From the IMG/VR virus record IMGVR_UViG_3300020122_000140, positions 1 through 44,314 of that record: 44,314 nt of DNA. One strand, written 5' to 3'. The notes beneath the pieces were generated by a model. The model did no database searches and was not told the DNA's origin. It saw only the letters and a list, made by a program, of their open reading frames with translations. The stretch is from a virus. Below, one piece after another: positions 36,651 to 44,314 of the stretch; positions within the stretch are counted from its first letter, which is position 1; every line of letters starts with the position of its first letter. The position numbers and the translations under genes are program-made.

Positions 36651-37706
36651 TTAGACCTTCTTGCCCGCCGCCAACAACTTCTCGAAGTAATCCCCCGCTG
36701 CTTCGATACTGCCCTTGCCCGTCTTGCTCTTCGCCGCCGCAGCCAACCGCGCCCTGGCTTCCTCAAGCGCCGTCTTCGTCTTCGGCGTCCCCTGCGCTCC
36801 TGCACTTGGTACGGACTTCGGCACCGGGGGCTTTTTCGTTACCGGGGCCCTAGTGTCTCCACCAGCGACCGCATCCAAGAGAAGCGCGATGCGGTGGTCG
36901 GCCTGAATCGGCCCCGCCAACTCCTCGTCGGTGAACCCGAACTTCTCCTTCGCCGTCCGGATCACCCGATCCTGCCAGGCTTTCCGTTTCGCCTCGTCCA
37001 GGAGCTCGGGACGCTTCTCGTAGAGTTTCTGCTGCTCCGCAGTGAGGCGCTCATTCCACTGGCGCGCCTGGTCGGCCTTCCGCTCGTCCTCAATCTTTTT
37101 TCGTTCGGCTTGGAGCGCGTTCAGGTTGCGCTGGTACACGTCATACTCGTCGCGTGTCCGCGCATACTCGTCCGGGGTCATCCTCGCCCGGATCTCGGCC
37201 CAGTTGATTTCCTTGGGCACCGCCGCAACCATCGTCTCTTCCAACTGGGCGAGGTTCGCGTCGTAGCGTTCGCGCCGTTCCCGGATGACCTGCCGCTCCG
37301 CTTCGAGTTCCTTGTCCTTGGCAGCAACCGCTTGGGTCTTCCGGGTGTAATCCGCCTGCATCATGCTGCCGCGCTTGAGCTGTTCGAGTTCGGCCTTGGA
37401 GATCGCGACCGCCTCTTCGTCGGTCGATTCCTCGGGGCGTGACTCTGGCTCGGGCGTTGTGGAGGCTTCCGGCTCCTTGGGGGGAGCCTCAGTCTCCGCC
37501 GGGGTGTCTTCGGCCGCGGGCTCGGATTGCCCTGTGGGTTCCGGTGCGGTTTCGGACTTCTCGGGTGCTTCGGGCTCGGTGGTCGCTGAGGCCAGCGAAT
37601 CGAGTTCTGCGGCTTGTGCGTCGCTGATGCTGAAATCCCCACCCCGTTTGCGATTCTCTCGTTTGATCGGGGCACGGCGCTCTTCAGCGATATTCTGCTC
37701 CGGCAT
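36651..37706 (-). CDS. scaffolding protein (351 aa)
   Basis: 351 residues: a long acidic Pro/Glu/Ser-rich disordered N-terminal third, then a coiled-coil section (AAKDKELEAERQVIRERRERYDANLAQLEE; NLNALQAERKKIEDERKAD) and a helical end. This layout and the place between portal and capsid genes are those of phage scaffolds that guide procapsid assembly. AGGAGG precedes the ATG. Confidence 0.75.
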   Translation of the reverse strand: MPEQNIAEERRAPIKRENRKRGGDFSISDAQAAELDSLASATTEPEAPEKSETAPEPTGQSEPAAEDTPAETEAPPKEPEASTTPEPESRPEESTDEEAVAISKAELEQLKRGSMMQADYTRKTQAVAAKDKELEAERQVIRERRERYDANLAQLEETMVAAVPKEINWAEIRARMTPDEYARTRDEYDVYQRNLNALQAERKKIEDERKADQARQWNERLTAEQQKLYEKRPELLDEAKRKAWQDRVIRTAKEKFGFTDEELAGPIQADHRIALLLDAVAGGDTRAPVTKKPPVPKSVPSAGAQGTPKTKTALEEARARLAAAAKSKTGKGSIEAAGDYFEKLLAAGKKV

Positions 37707-37722
37707 AATACCCTCCTATGGT

Positions 37723-37742
37723 GCCACTGTCAAGACAGTGGC
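37723..37742. other. stem-loop at the end of the gene before the scaffold
   Basis: Perfect 8-base stem GCCACTGT/ACAGTGGC with loop CAAG, overlapping the stop of the gene at 37730 and lying just upstream of the scaffold ribosome site. It could modulate scaffold translation or message processing. Confidence 0.5.
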
Positions 37743-38047
37743 GTCCGTGCGGGTGACTGCCGCTCCTCACTCACCTGACCCGCGGCTTGGTCAGCCTTCT
37801 CGAGCGCTGTGCCAATCTCAATCCGCATCTTGAGCTCGGCGTACAGCGCATACAGCCCCCGGAGCTTGGACCACATGTCCTCGCGTTCCTGGGGGGTCTT
37901 CGCCTGCATCCCCGCCTTGATGGTTTGCTTCTCCATCGCGGCGAAGAGTTCCATCAGCCCGTCGTTTTGTGTGATGGAGACCGCGACGCGCTTCCCCTCA
38001 AGGGCTTGGCGCTTCTGCGGCCCGCTGTACCCACTCTTTTTGCTCAC
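37730..38047 (-). CDS. hypothetical helical protein (105 aa)
   Basis: 105 residues, basic N-terminus (SKKSGYSGPQKRQALEGKRV) then LMELFAAMEKQTIKAGMQ and a helical segment LYALYAELKMRIEIGTALEKADQAA. Position before the scaffold suggests a head-assembly helper. ATGA-type overlap with the upstream gene. No family recognised. Confidence 0.6.
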   Translation of the reverse strand: MSKKSGYSGPQKRQALEGKRVAVSITQNDGLMELFAAMEKQTIKAGMQAKTPQEREDMWSKLRGLYALYAELKMRIEIGTALEKADQAAGQVSEERQSPARTPLS

Positions 38048-38343
38048 ACCACCTCCGCGATAATGAGCGCCACGATCACGTCGTGGAGCTCGTTGGGCTT
38101 CCCTCGCGCCTTGGCCTTCACGTTCTTGACCGCCTTCGCCACACGCGCGGGCGGGGCGGTTGTCTCAATCGTGATCCGCGTCGTACCGCTGACGAGCCGG
38201 CGCTCCCCGTCCGCCCCCTGGCGCCACGTCAGCGTGCCGTCGCGCTTGACCTCAACCGTGTACTTGCGCTTGCGTGCGCTCCCCGCGGACGGGGCGGCTG
38301 GTCGCCCAGGCCGCCCGACGTTCGAGAAGAGAAAGAACAGCAC
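38044..38343 (-). CDS. hypothetical protein (99 aa)
   Basis: 99 residues with a hydrophobic start (LFFLFSNVG) and a basic, beta-rich remainder (RKRKYTVEVKRDGTLTWRQG, RITIETTAPPARVAKAVKNVKAKARG). GTG 38343 follows the upstream stop directly. Not recognised; in the head-protein section. Confidence 0.5.
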   Translation of the reverse strand: MLFFLFSNVGRPGRPAAPSAGSARKRKYTVEVKRDGTLTWRQGADGERRLVSGTTRITIETTAPPARVAKAVKNVKAKARGKPNELHDVIVALIIAEVV

Positions 38344-38970
38344 TTACGCTGGAAGTTCAGCCCACGTAATCGCGCCGACGACGGTCACGGCGGCGACAAG
38401 CGCCTCGATGCAGACCAACTGGCCCGGCGCGACGATGAGTGCGCCGGCGATTTCGTCTTTCGAGTAAATCTGCGCGACGGGCGTGCCGCCGGTGACCCAA
38501 TCAATGCCCGACAGGGGCCGTAAGACGGTCGGTGCCGCGCCGAGCGTCGCGGATGCGCCGACCTTCGCGACGGACGGTACCGCACTCCCAACGAGCATGG
38601 GGTTCGGGCCCGCAGAGTTGCCGGCCGCCAGCGCCACCGCCGCAGCCGACCCCAGAACGATGGCAGAGACCGCACCGACAGCGGCCGCGAGCGCCACTGA
38701 CACGTCGAGGATGATGAGGTTCTTACCTGAGCCGGCCGGGTTCGAGACCGCAAGGCCCGTAAACGTGGTTGAGTTGACCGAGAGGGCCTGCGCCGCCGTA
38801 TTCGCACCGCTGAAGACGACGCCCGCCTGGACGAGTGCCGCATACCGCGGCAGCAGCTCCGAGAGGAGCAGCTCGTTGTGCCAACCCGTACTGAGCGCGG
38901 CTGGCGCGCCCGACTTCTGGGAAGCGGAGAGGACGATCCCCTGCGCCTGCCCGGTGACCTGTAGTGCCAT
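38344..38970 (-). CDS. Ala-rich virion protein (208 aa)
   Basis: 208 residues dominated by Ala, Val, Leu, Gly and Thr with very few charges, many short hydrophobic segments and a C-terminal AITWAELPA. The type is common next to SU10-like capsid genes and probably decorates the head or fills the tail. No specific family recognised. Confidence 0.6.
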   Translation of the reverse strand: MALQVTGQAQGIVLSASQKSGAPAALSTGWHNELLLSELLPRYAALVQAGVVFSGANTAAQALSVNSTTFTGLAVSNPAGSGKNLIILDVSVALAAAVGAVSAIVLGSAAAVALAAGNSAGPNPMLVGSAVPSVAKVGASATLGAAPTVLRPLSGIDWVTGGTPVAQIYSKDEIAGALIVAPGQLVCIEALVAAVTVVGAITWAELPA

Positions 38971-38979
38971 GCTGCGCTC

Positions 38980-39318
38980 CTATTCTGCTGCTTGGACGAT
39001 ATCGTCCGTGGTGACGCTCCCACCGGCGATATTCGCCGTGAGGAGCAGGTTGAGCGCCTCGACGGCGCCCAGAATACGAGTCAAAAGGTCTACAATCTGA
39101 AGTTCTGGGAGTGACGGCGTGGCGGACGGATCAACCACAAGCGCACCAGCAGCCGTTACCCCAGCGCGACGACTGCCAGTTGTCGGATCGCCAATGGAGA
39201 CGGCCTGACGGTCCGCCGCCGTAACGCCGTCTTCCTGTGTGATGACGGTGAAGTCAACGGGCTTCCCGAGCCCAGAATCGGGTGTGCTGGTGACAATGAC
39301 CGCTGGAGTCGTTGCCAC
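38980..39318 (-). CDS. hypothetical virion-type protein (112 aa)
   Basis: 112 residues, beta-rich and low in charge at first (TPAVIVTSTPDSGLGKPVDFTVITQEDGV), with a helical end (LQIVDLLTRILGAVEALNLLLT). Position just after the portal gene in the transcript and the composition suggest a capsid-associated protein. Not recognised. Confidence 0.55.
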   Translation of the reverse strand: MATTPAVIVTSTPDSGLGKPVDFTVITQEDGVTAADRQAVSIGDPTTGSRRAGVTAAGALVVDPSATPSLPELQIVDLLTRILGAVEALNLLLTANIAGGSVTTDDIVQAAE

Positions 39319-41808
39319 TTATTCCCCCTCTCCGTGCGAAATGGTGACGTGGACGCTCTTGCTCTCCCCGGCCGCTTTCGCCTCGGCGTCGGCCTTCTTA
39401 TCGGCGGCGGCACCGGCGTGGTCCACTTCCTTCTCCCGCATCCGCTTCTCGTGCTCGTGCTTGTCGGCGGCCAGGCTTCTCTCCTGGGCGGCCTTTTCGC
39501 GCGCAAGCTCCATTTCCTGGGCAAGCTTGATCCTCTCCAACTCCATCTCGAGCTTGAGTTCTTCGATTTTCAGTTCATGCTCGCGGCGGATCTTCTCTAA
39601 CGCGGTTTGGTGTTTCGCCGCCTCGCTCTGTTCCTCAATTCGGACCCGCATGAGTTCGGCCTCGATTTCGGCCTGTCGCTTCTGGGCCTCCGACTGCGCC
39701 CGCACCTGCTCAGACTGAGCCGTCGCCTGAGCGCGCAACATGTCCGCCTGGGCGTCCGCCTGGGCTTTCTGTTGCTCGATTTGGGCCTTCTGTTGCTCCG
39801 GGTTCGGTTGCGGGGGCGGTTGCCAACCGTCTTGTGGGATGCCGAAGAATTCGTCCGCGTCCATCCGGCCCCGCTGCTTCGCCACCTTGACCAATGTCTT
39901 CGCGTAGCGGGGGAAGTCCACAATCGGAGAAGGCCCGATGGTCTTGAGCAACTCCTCCTGCTTTTGGATGACACCGACGAGGAAGTCGAGTTTCTCGGCA
40001 TCCAGCCCGGCTCCGATGGCGACGTTCACGCGGACATCCAGGTCCGCATCCCATGCCCGTGGGGAAGCCGGGACGTACTGGCCGCGGAAGCGGAAGACCC
40101 GCTCGGGAGACGGATGCTTCACCACTTCCTTGAGCAGCCCCTTCATCAGCGGCTTGACGCCCATCTCCGCGAAGACGCGGGCGATCATCTCGATGTGCTG
40201 CTGTGCCGCAGAGACCGCCGAGGAAATCGCGACGGCCGTCGTGGACTGGAGCGTCTCGGGATTCAAGCCAGCAGTGTCCTTCGACACCCCGACCCGGTTC
40301 TCCAAGACTTCCTCGAAGAACGTCATCAGGACTTCGACGGCATCCTTGCCTACGAAGTCGTAGACGATGGGCTCCACCATGCCGGGCTGCGACATCCGGA
40401 TGGGCGCCCCAACGTCCGTGTTGAGCACGTCCTCGAGCGAGACCTCGCCTTCGACGTAGCCCATCCGGGGGTTGACGGAGAACGCGAGCGAGTCCAACGC
40501 CGCTCGCGCCACCATCGACATGACCCGCTGGAGGTCTTGGGTGTAGTCCCCGACCCCGAGCCCGATGATCGTATGCGGCTGGGGGTCGGGGGTCAGGATG
40601 GCGAACGGCCGTTCGTCCCACGCTTCGACGGAGATGACCTTATAGGACGGCCCGAGCATGATGACGCGGCAGAGTTCGGCAATCCCGTCGCCGTCTATGT
40701 CGAGGTACGGATACCCTTCGATATAAAGGGCGCGGCGGGTTTCGACGGGTCCGACTTCCGCGATTTCCGGTTTGACGATCGCCTGTCGCGAGATTTCTTC
40801 GACGTTGTGGTCGAGGCTCGCGTCGCGGAACGCGTAGGCGTCGATGTCCTCGTCGGAGACTCCGGCAGCTCGAAGCTGGGAGCGGGTGAGTTGGGTGCGG
40901 TGGCCCACGAAGAGCGCCACCCCCGGCTGCTCCGAATCGTCCACCACGGTTCGGGCGCCACGGGTGTGAAGAAACTCTTCCGGTGGGATGCAGACGAACC
41001 GTTGGGTGACGTGTTTCCGTTCGCGGATGTAGGTGACATCGAAGGTGCCATCGCCATCGTCCTCATGCGACAGGTTCGTGACTTCGGGGTCCTGGTCGAG
41101 GGTTTCGACCTGCTCCGCGGTCATGCCGGATTGCCGGTAGGTACGCTTATGGATGGAGCGGTCGGTCCACCACTTCACGATCCCCAGGTTCTTGAGCAGG
41201 GCATCCATAAACCACTCGTGGAAGACCTGGAAGCCGCGGTTGTCTTCGTTGATGACCACCTGGGTGATGTATTCGGTCTGCTGCTCGGCTTCGGCGACCT
41301 TCTCGGCGCGTCGGGGGGCGTACTCGACCGCATGGTCCGCCCCGAAGAAGATGCGGAGCAGACTCGGCATCATGCGCTTGATTGTGTCGCGGACCACCGT
41401 CATCACGAAGGTGGAACGGCCCTCTTCCTCGTTGCCGAACGCTTTCCCAGCGTAGAGGTCCGCAAGCTTTGCTCGCTGGGGGGAGAGTTCCCCGTCGACG
41501 TAGAGAATCGCGTCCGTGACCATGAGGTGCATGGCGGACTGAATCTCCGATTCGGACATCCCTTCGCCTTCGGAATCCTCGAAATCCGTGGCGAGCGAGG
41601 TCCCGCGCCCACCACCCGCCCGACCGCGAGCTGGTGCGCCCGACGTGGCGTTTGCGTCGGCCAGCCTATCGCGGGCGAGTCCCGAGAACGGCCGCTTGCC
41701 TTGCTTCTTGGGTTTTCCGGGTCTGTGTGCATCACCCGCGTCGGCGGGACTTGTGAAGACGGCCCCTCCGGCCGGCATGGTCGATTGCGTCGAGGAGAGA
41801 TCGGCCAT
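39319..41808 (-). CDS. portal protein (829 aa)
   Basis: 829 residues. The portal-like core starts around residue 85 (ESEIQSAMHLMVTDAILYVDGELSP) with RDTIKRMMPSLLRIFFG, MSMVARAALDSLAFSVNPRMG and ETLQSTTAVAISSAVSAAQQH, the latter resembling the helices that line the portal channel. An 83-residue Ser/Gly/Pro-rich N-terminal extension precedes it. The C-terminal 200 residues form a long Gln/Glu-rich coiled coil, perhaps a barrel inside the head. The TAA-ATG join with the preceding gene is at 41809-41808. Confidence 0.8.
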   Translation of the reverse strand: MADLSSTQSTMPAGGAVFTSPADAGDAHRPGKPKKQGKRPFSGLARDRLADANATSGAPARGRAGGGRGTSLATDFEDSEGEGMSESEIQSAMHLMVTDAILYVDGELSPQRAKLADLYAGKAFGNEEEGRSTFVMTVVRDTIKRMMPSLLRIFFGADHAVEYAPRRAEKVAEAEQQTEYITQVVINEDNRGFQVFHEWFMDALLKNLGIVKWWTDRSIHKRTYRQSGMTAEQVETLDQDPEVTNLSHEDDGDGTFDVTYIRERKHVTQRFVCIPPEEFLHTRGARTVVDDSEQPGVALFVGHRTQLTRSQLRAAGVSDEDIDAYAFRDASLDHNVEEISRQAIVKPEIAEVGPVETRRALYIEGYPYLDIDGDGIAELCRVIMLGPSYKVISVEAWDERPFAILTPDPQPHTIIGLGVGDYTQDLQRVMSMVARAALDSLAFSVNPRMGYVEGEVSLEDVLNTDVGAPIRMSQPGMVEPIVYDFVGKDAVEVLMTFFEEVLENRVGVSKDTAGLNPETLQSTTAVAISSAVSAAQQHIEMIARVFAEMGVKPLMKGLLKEVVKHPSPERVFRFRGQYVPASPRAWDADLDVRVNVAIGAGLDAEKLDFLVGVIQKQEELLKTIGPSPIVDFPRYAKTLVKVAKQRGRMDADEFFGIPQDGWQPPPQPNPEQQKAQIEQQKAQADAQADMLRAQATAQSEQVRAQSEAQKRQAEIEAELMRVRIEEQSEAAKHQTALEKIRREHELKIEELKLEMELERIKLAQEMELAREKAAQERSLAADKHEHEKRMREKEVDHAGAAADKKADAEAKAAGESKSVHVTISHGEGE

Positions 41809-42978
41809 TTAACTTGTGCTATCCGTGACGAGGCCGTAGTTCGCGAGGGCGGTCATCAGGCTCGTCAGAGCGGCATTGGCACCCTTCGAGCCGGTGACGC
41901 TCGGCTTCGTAATCGGTGTCGCCCCATTGAAGCCGTGGAACGCGCCGGTGCCTGTCTTGAAGATTTGGTTCCCGCTCCCGTCCGCGCTCCCGAACTGCCA
42001 CGCAAAGTGACTCGCATCGCTCACGTCGCCAGGACTACCCGTGCTCATCATCCCGATGATGGCCGTAAGATTCGCATTGCTGCCGAGTTTGATGACATGG
42101 GCAGCCGTGGAGCTGGTGCCCAGAAACAGCGTGCGCGACGGGTGGAAGCCCGTGATGGGGTTGTTGACGAGCACGCAGTAATTCGTCCCTGCGTGATCCT
42201 CGAATGAGCAACTGATGAATCGATTGTTCACCCCGTCTTGCACTGTGACATGCGAGCCATCCGCCGTGACGCTGAAGTTCCACTTACAGTCCACGAAGTC
42301 GCACTCGTTCCCGTTAATCAGCACCGCGACCGAGCCACTGGCGAAGTTGAAGTTGTTGGCGTGACAGGTAAACCCGTTTCCGTTGACGACGTTGATACCC
42401 GTCGAGATGGCATCCCCCACCCAAGTGCAGTGCGTCAGGAACCCATAGGCGGTATCGTTGGCCATGTCGAGATTGAGACAGATACTACTCCCCGTGCTCC
42501 CGCTCGTGATGTGAAAGTTGCAATGGTCGAACGTCCAGTGATTGGTATCCTTGATGCTCGCGAGCGTGACGCCTGTCTTGTCGTTGGAGTTAAAGTGGAC
42601 GCCGCGAATCCTCGGCCCTTGGTGCACGAGCGACGTGTTTACGTTGTTGAGCAGCGTCATGCTGTTCGCGCCGCACAGGAGCTGCACGCCGTACCCGCTC
42701 GTGCCTACCGACTCGTTGAAGGAATCGACGAAGGACCCCTGGAGGACGAGCGCGGTCAGGTTGTGAATGTCGAGGCCAGGACTCCCGATGACATATCGGC
42801 CGGGCGGGAAATACACTGTGCCACCAACGAGGGCACCGGATTGCGGGACGGCATTGATTGCGGTCTGAATCGCCAGCCGATCATCCGTGACGCCATCCCC
42901 GACCGCCCCGTAAGCCTTGATATCAAACACACCCTCGTTGTTCGTGAAGGGATTCGTGAGCCACTGGAGGTAGCTCAT
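41809..42978 (-). CDS. second beta-helix tailspike-type protein (389 aa)
   Basis: 389 residues. GVFDIKAYGAVGDGVTDDRLAIQTAIN at the N-terminus is the canonical pectate-lyase-like entry with D-G-x-x-D-D motif. It continues with short repetitive strands (FDHCNFHITSG, LTHCTWVGD, FISCSFEDH) and ends AALTSLMTALANYGLVTDST, a trimerisation-type tail seen on phage spikes. It begins one base after the terL stop and differs from the 571-residue spike at 342..2057. Receptor or glycan cleavage role inferred. Confidence 0.75.
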   Translation of the reverse strand: MSYLQWLTNPFTNNEGVFDIKAYGAVGDGVTDDRLAIQTAINAVPQSGALVGGTVYFPPGRYVIGSPGLDIHNLTALVLQGSFVDSFNESVGTSGYGVQLLCGANSMTLLNNVNTSLVHQGPRIRGVHFNSNDKTGVTLASIKDTNHWTFDHCNFHITSGSTGSSICLNLDMANDTAYGFLTHCTWVGDAISTGINVVNGNGFTCHANNFNFASGSVAVLINGNECDFVDCKWNFSVTADGSHVTVQDGVNNRFISCSFEDHAGTNYCVLVNNPITGFHPSRTLFLGTSSTAAHVIKLGSNANLTAIIGMMSTGSPGDVSDASHFAWQFGSADGSGNQIFKTGTGAFHGFNGATPITKPSVTGSKGANAALTSLMTALANYGLVTDSTS

Positions 42979-42979
42979 G

Positions 42980-44314
42980 TCAGGCTATCTCCATCATCTT
43001 CAGGGGTCGGCCGATGGGGCGGTTCCATGACGTGCTCTGAAACCGGCCGTGCGTGAGGCGCATGGCATCAGAGGCCAGAGTCAGGATGAACGCGTCCGCC
43101 AGGTCGGGAGAGTCCACGCCGTACAGCTTCTTCATGTCCTTCTTCGAGAGAACGTAGATTTTCCCCGACTGCGGCGAGTAGTCGTACTTCTGGACCGTCA
43201 GTTGCTTCAAGAGGTCGTCTTCCGACTCCGCGTTCTTGTAGGCCGTGGGCAGTTTGTAGTCTCTCCGGGCAAACCACTCTTTCGCCTTGAACCAAAGTTC
43301 GGAGCGGAGATCCCGGTAGCGGTCCTGAAACGAGAGGGCCGGCGACTCGGAGACGTTGATCCCGCGCGCGGGCATCCCGAGTTGACGTAACCGATCTACA
43401 ACCCCCGCCCCAATACCGATCACGTCGATATTGACTTCGGCCGGCCGGAGGTGGATCGGTTCGGAGTTGTATTCCTCGTAGAGAATCCCCGCGAACGTCA
43501 TGGTGTCGAGCTTCCGCCACCACCTGACCTTTTCCAAGAGTTCTGTCCCACGCCGCTTGGCGAGCGCGCAACGGTCATCTCCGAACCGGGCCACGTCCAC
43601 GCCCCAGACGACAGGCGTGTGGACGGACGACTGCACGTCGCGGTTCATGGCGGCCTCCACGAGCTCGAACGGAATCACGGCGTCCGATTCCGTCGTGGGG
43701 AATTCTCCCAAGACGCGGACGCGATACTGGTTCGAGTTCTTGCCGTAGGTCCTGCGGACGAGCTCTTCGAACGCGGTGACGGCGACAGCCTGCGGGACAT
43801 CAAAGCACGACACCGTTTTCGTCCACCAGAGGTCTTGGTTCTTGGTGAACGTGTCGTGAAAGAAGCCTGTCGTCCGAACGGGGTTTCCGGTCAGGATCGT
43901 CATGGCGTTGTGACCGGACATGGACCCGATCGCCGCCTCGAACACGGGATCTGGAATACCGGACGCCTCGTCTCCAATCAGCAGGACCGATTCATTCCCG
44001 GTATAGAGGCTCTGGTCGGCGTGAATCCCCTGAAGGGCGTCGGGGACTTCTGCCCGTGAGGTTCTGGCCGACACGAACGAGTTGTCGGGGGCCGCTTTCA
44101 GGAACACCTTTTCGCTCTGGGGCTCGAGCTGGTCCTGCCAGGTCTGGGGGAGCCGCTGGAGGAGTGACTTGAACGTGGCCCAGAGGGCATCCCAGAGGTT
44201 GGTACTCGAGGGAGCCGTCACCACCGTCTTTTGCGGATACCGCAACAGGAGGTGGTGGACCATGAGACAGGCCAAGGCCGTGGACTTTCCGACACCGTGG
44301 CCCGACTTCACCGC
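42980..44314 (-). CDS. terL: terminase large subunit TerL, main part (starts at 271 across the junction)
   Basis: Continues the frame from 1..271. The GHGVGKS Walker A is at the very start of this part. SVLLIGDEASGIPD is the Walker B with catalytic Glu, and the GNPV segment following could be the coupling motif. The nuclease half has VWGVDVARFGDD (metal Asp), VNIDVIGIG and DLADAFILTLA (a second and third acidic residue), the RNase H-like set. The complete 492-residue protein is assembled by joining 271..1 with 44187..42980. Confidence 0.9.
   Translation of the reverse strand, partial: AVKSGHGVGKSTALACLMVHHLLLRYPQKTVVTAPSSTNLWDALWATFKSLLQRLPQTWQDQLEPQSEKVFLKAAPDNSFVSARTSRAEVPDALQGIHADQSLYTGNESVLLIGDEASGIPDPVFEAAIGSMSGHNAMTILTGNPVRTTGFFHDTFTKNQDLWWTKTVSCFDVPQAVAVTAFEELVRRTYGKNSNQYRVRVLGEFPTTESDAVIPFELVEAAMNRDVQSSVHTPVVWGVDVARFGDDRCALAKRRGTELLEKVRWWRKLDTMTFAGILYEEYNSEPIHLRPAEVNIDVIGIGAGVVDRLRQLGMPARGINVSESPALSFQDRYRDLRSELWFKAKEWFARRDYKLPTAYKNAESEDDLLKQLTVQKYDYSPQSGKIYVLSKKDMKKLYGVDSPDLADAFILTLASDAMRLTHGRFQSTSWNRPIGRPLKMMEIA
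44188..44314. repeat. terminal redundancy, right copy
   Basis: Identical to 1..127. Together they show that the contig closes into a circle inside terL. It should be counted once, giving 44187 unique bases. Confidence 0.95.

Noticed and set aside
39607-42207. An 866-codon plus-strand frame
   Set aside because: It is the opposite-strand shadow of the portal and second tailspike genes; its translation is Arg/His/Asp-rich without domains.
1-44314. CRISPR array
   Set aside because: No regularly spaced direct repeats with unique spacers; the only tandem array is the 12-bp minisatellite at 13729.

Overview
The window is a complete circular genome of a tailed bacteriophage with short-tail (podovirus-like) morphogenesis genes. 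The first 127 bases are repeated exactly as the last 127 bases (1..127 = 44188..44314), so the true circle is 44187 bp, and the terminase large subunit gene is split across the arbitrary cut. The DNA is GC-rich and densely coding. Most genes lie on the minus strand, typically joined by ATGA/GTGA stop-start overlaps, and many begin with GTG or TTG. The host cannot be named. Lipobox proteins, spanin-like coiled-coil membrane proteins and a SleB-like wall hydrolase suggest a bacterium with an outer membrane. A tyrosine recombinase, an excisionase-like HTH protein and a divergent repressor-like gene indicate a temperate life style.

Layout, following leftward transcription. (1) Late block A, 6192 to 342: small proteins, a probable small terminase, Cys-rich mini-proteins and a beta-helix tailspike; then terL across the junction (271 to 1, 44187 to 42980). 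(2) Late block B, 42978 to 23760: second beta-helix spike, portal, decoration-like proteins, scaffold, SU10-type major capsid protein, two paralogous virion proteins, a glycosyltransferase-like protein, gp4-like adaptor, fibre and glycine-rich adhesin proteins, gp10-like stabilisation protein, and three large Gln/Ala-rich virion (ejection-type) proteins. One plus-strand gene (30357..30833, exported, HExxH) interrupts this block. (3) Lysis and accessory block, 23948 to 18699: XhlA-like and holin-like membrane proteins, SleB-like endolysin, two lipoprotein/coiled-coil pairs, an exported JAMM-like protein, a calcineurin-like phosphoesterase, a winged-helix protein and zinc ribbons. (4) Switch, 17659..18702: an inverted-repeat operator candidate and a rightward repressor with two small followers. 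(5) Early block, 17672 to 6602: many tiny zinc-ribbon proteins, an SSB-tailed zinc protein, RecB-like, HNH and VRR-NUC nucleases, a DUF1376-like protein, an adenine/cytosine-N4-type DPPY methyltransferase, a MazG-like pyrophosphohydrolase, excisionase, integrase and more zinc-finger proteins. No polymerase, helicase or primase was recognised, so replication probably relies on host enzymes.

Two features stand out. First, two families of near-identical repeats sit exactly over gene starts (124 bp at 10275 and 10893; about 20-36 bp at 11609, 11838 and 12041), resembling start-associated cassettes for gene shuffling. Second, about one gene in five encodes a short protein with paired CxxC motifs. 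All functions are read from sequence motifs without database searches. Start sites were chosen from Shine-Dalgarno spacing and stop-start overlaps.
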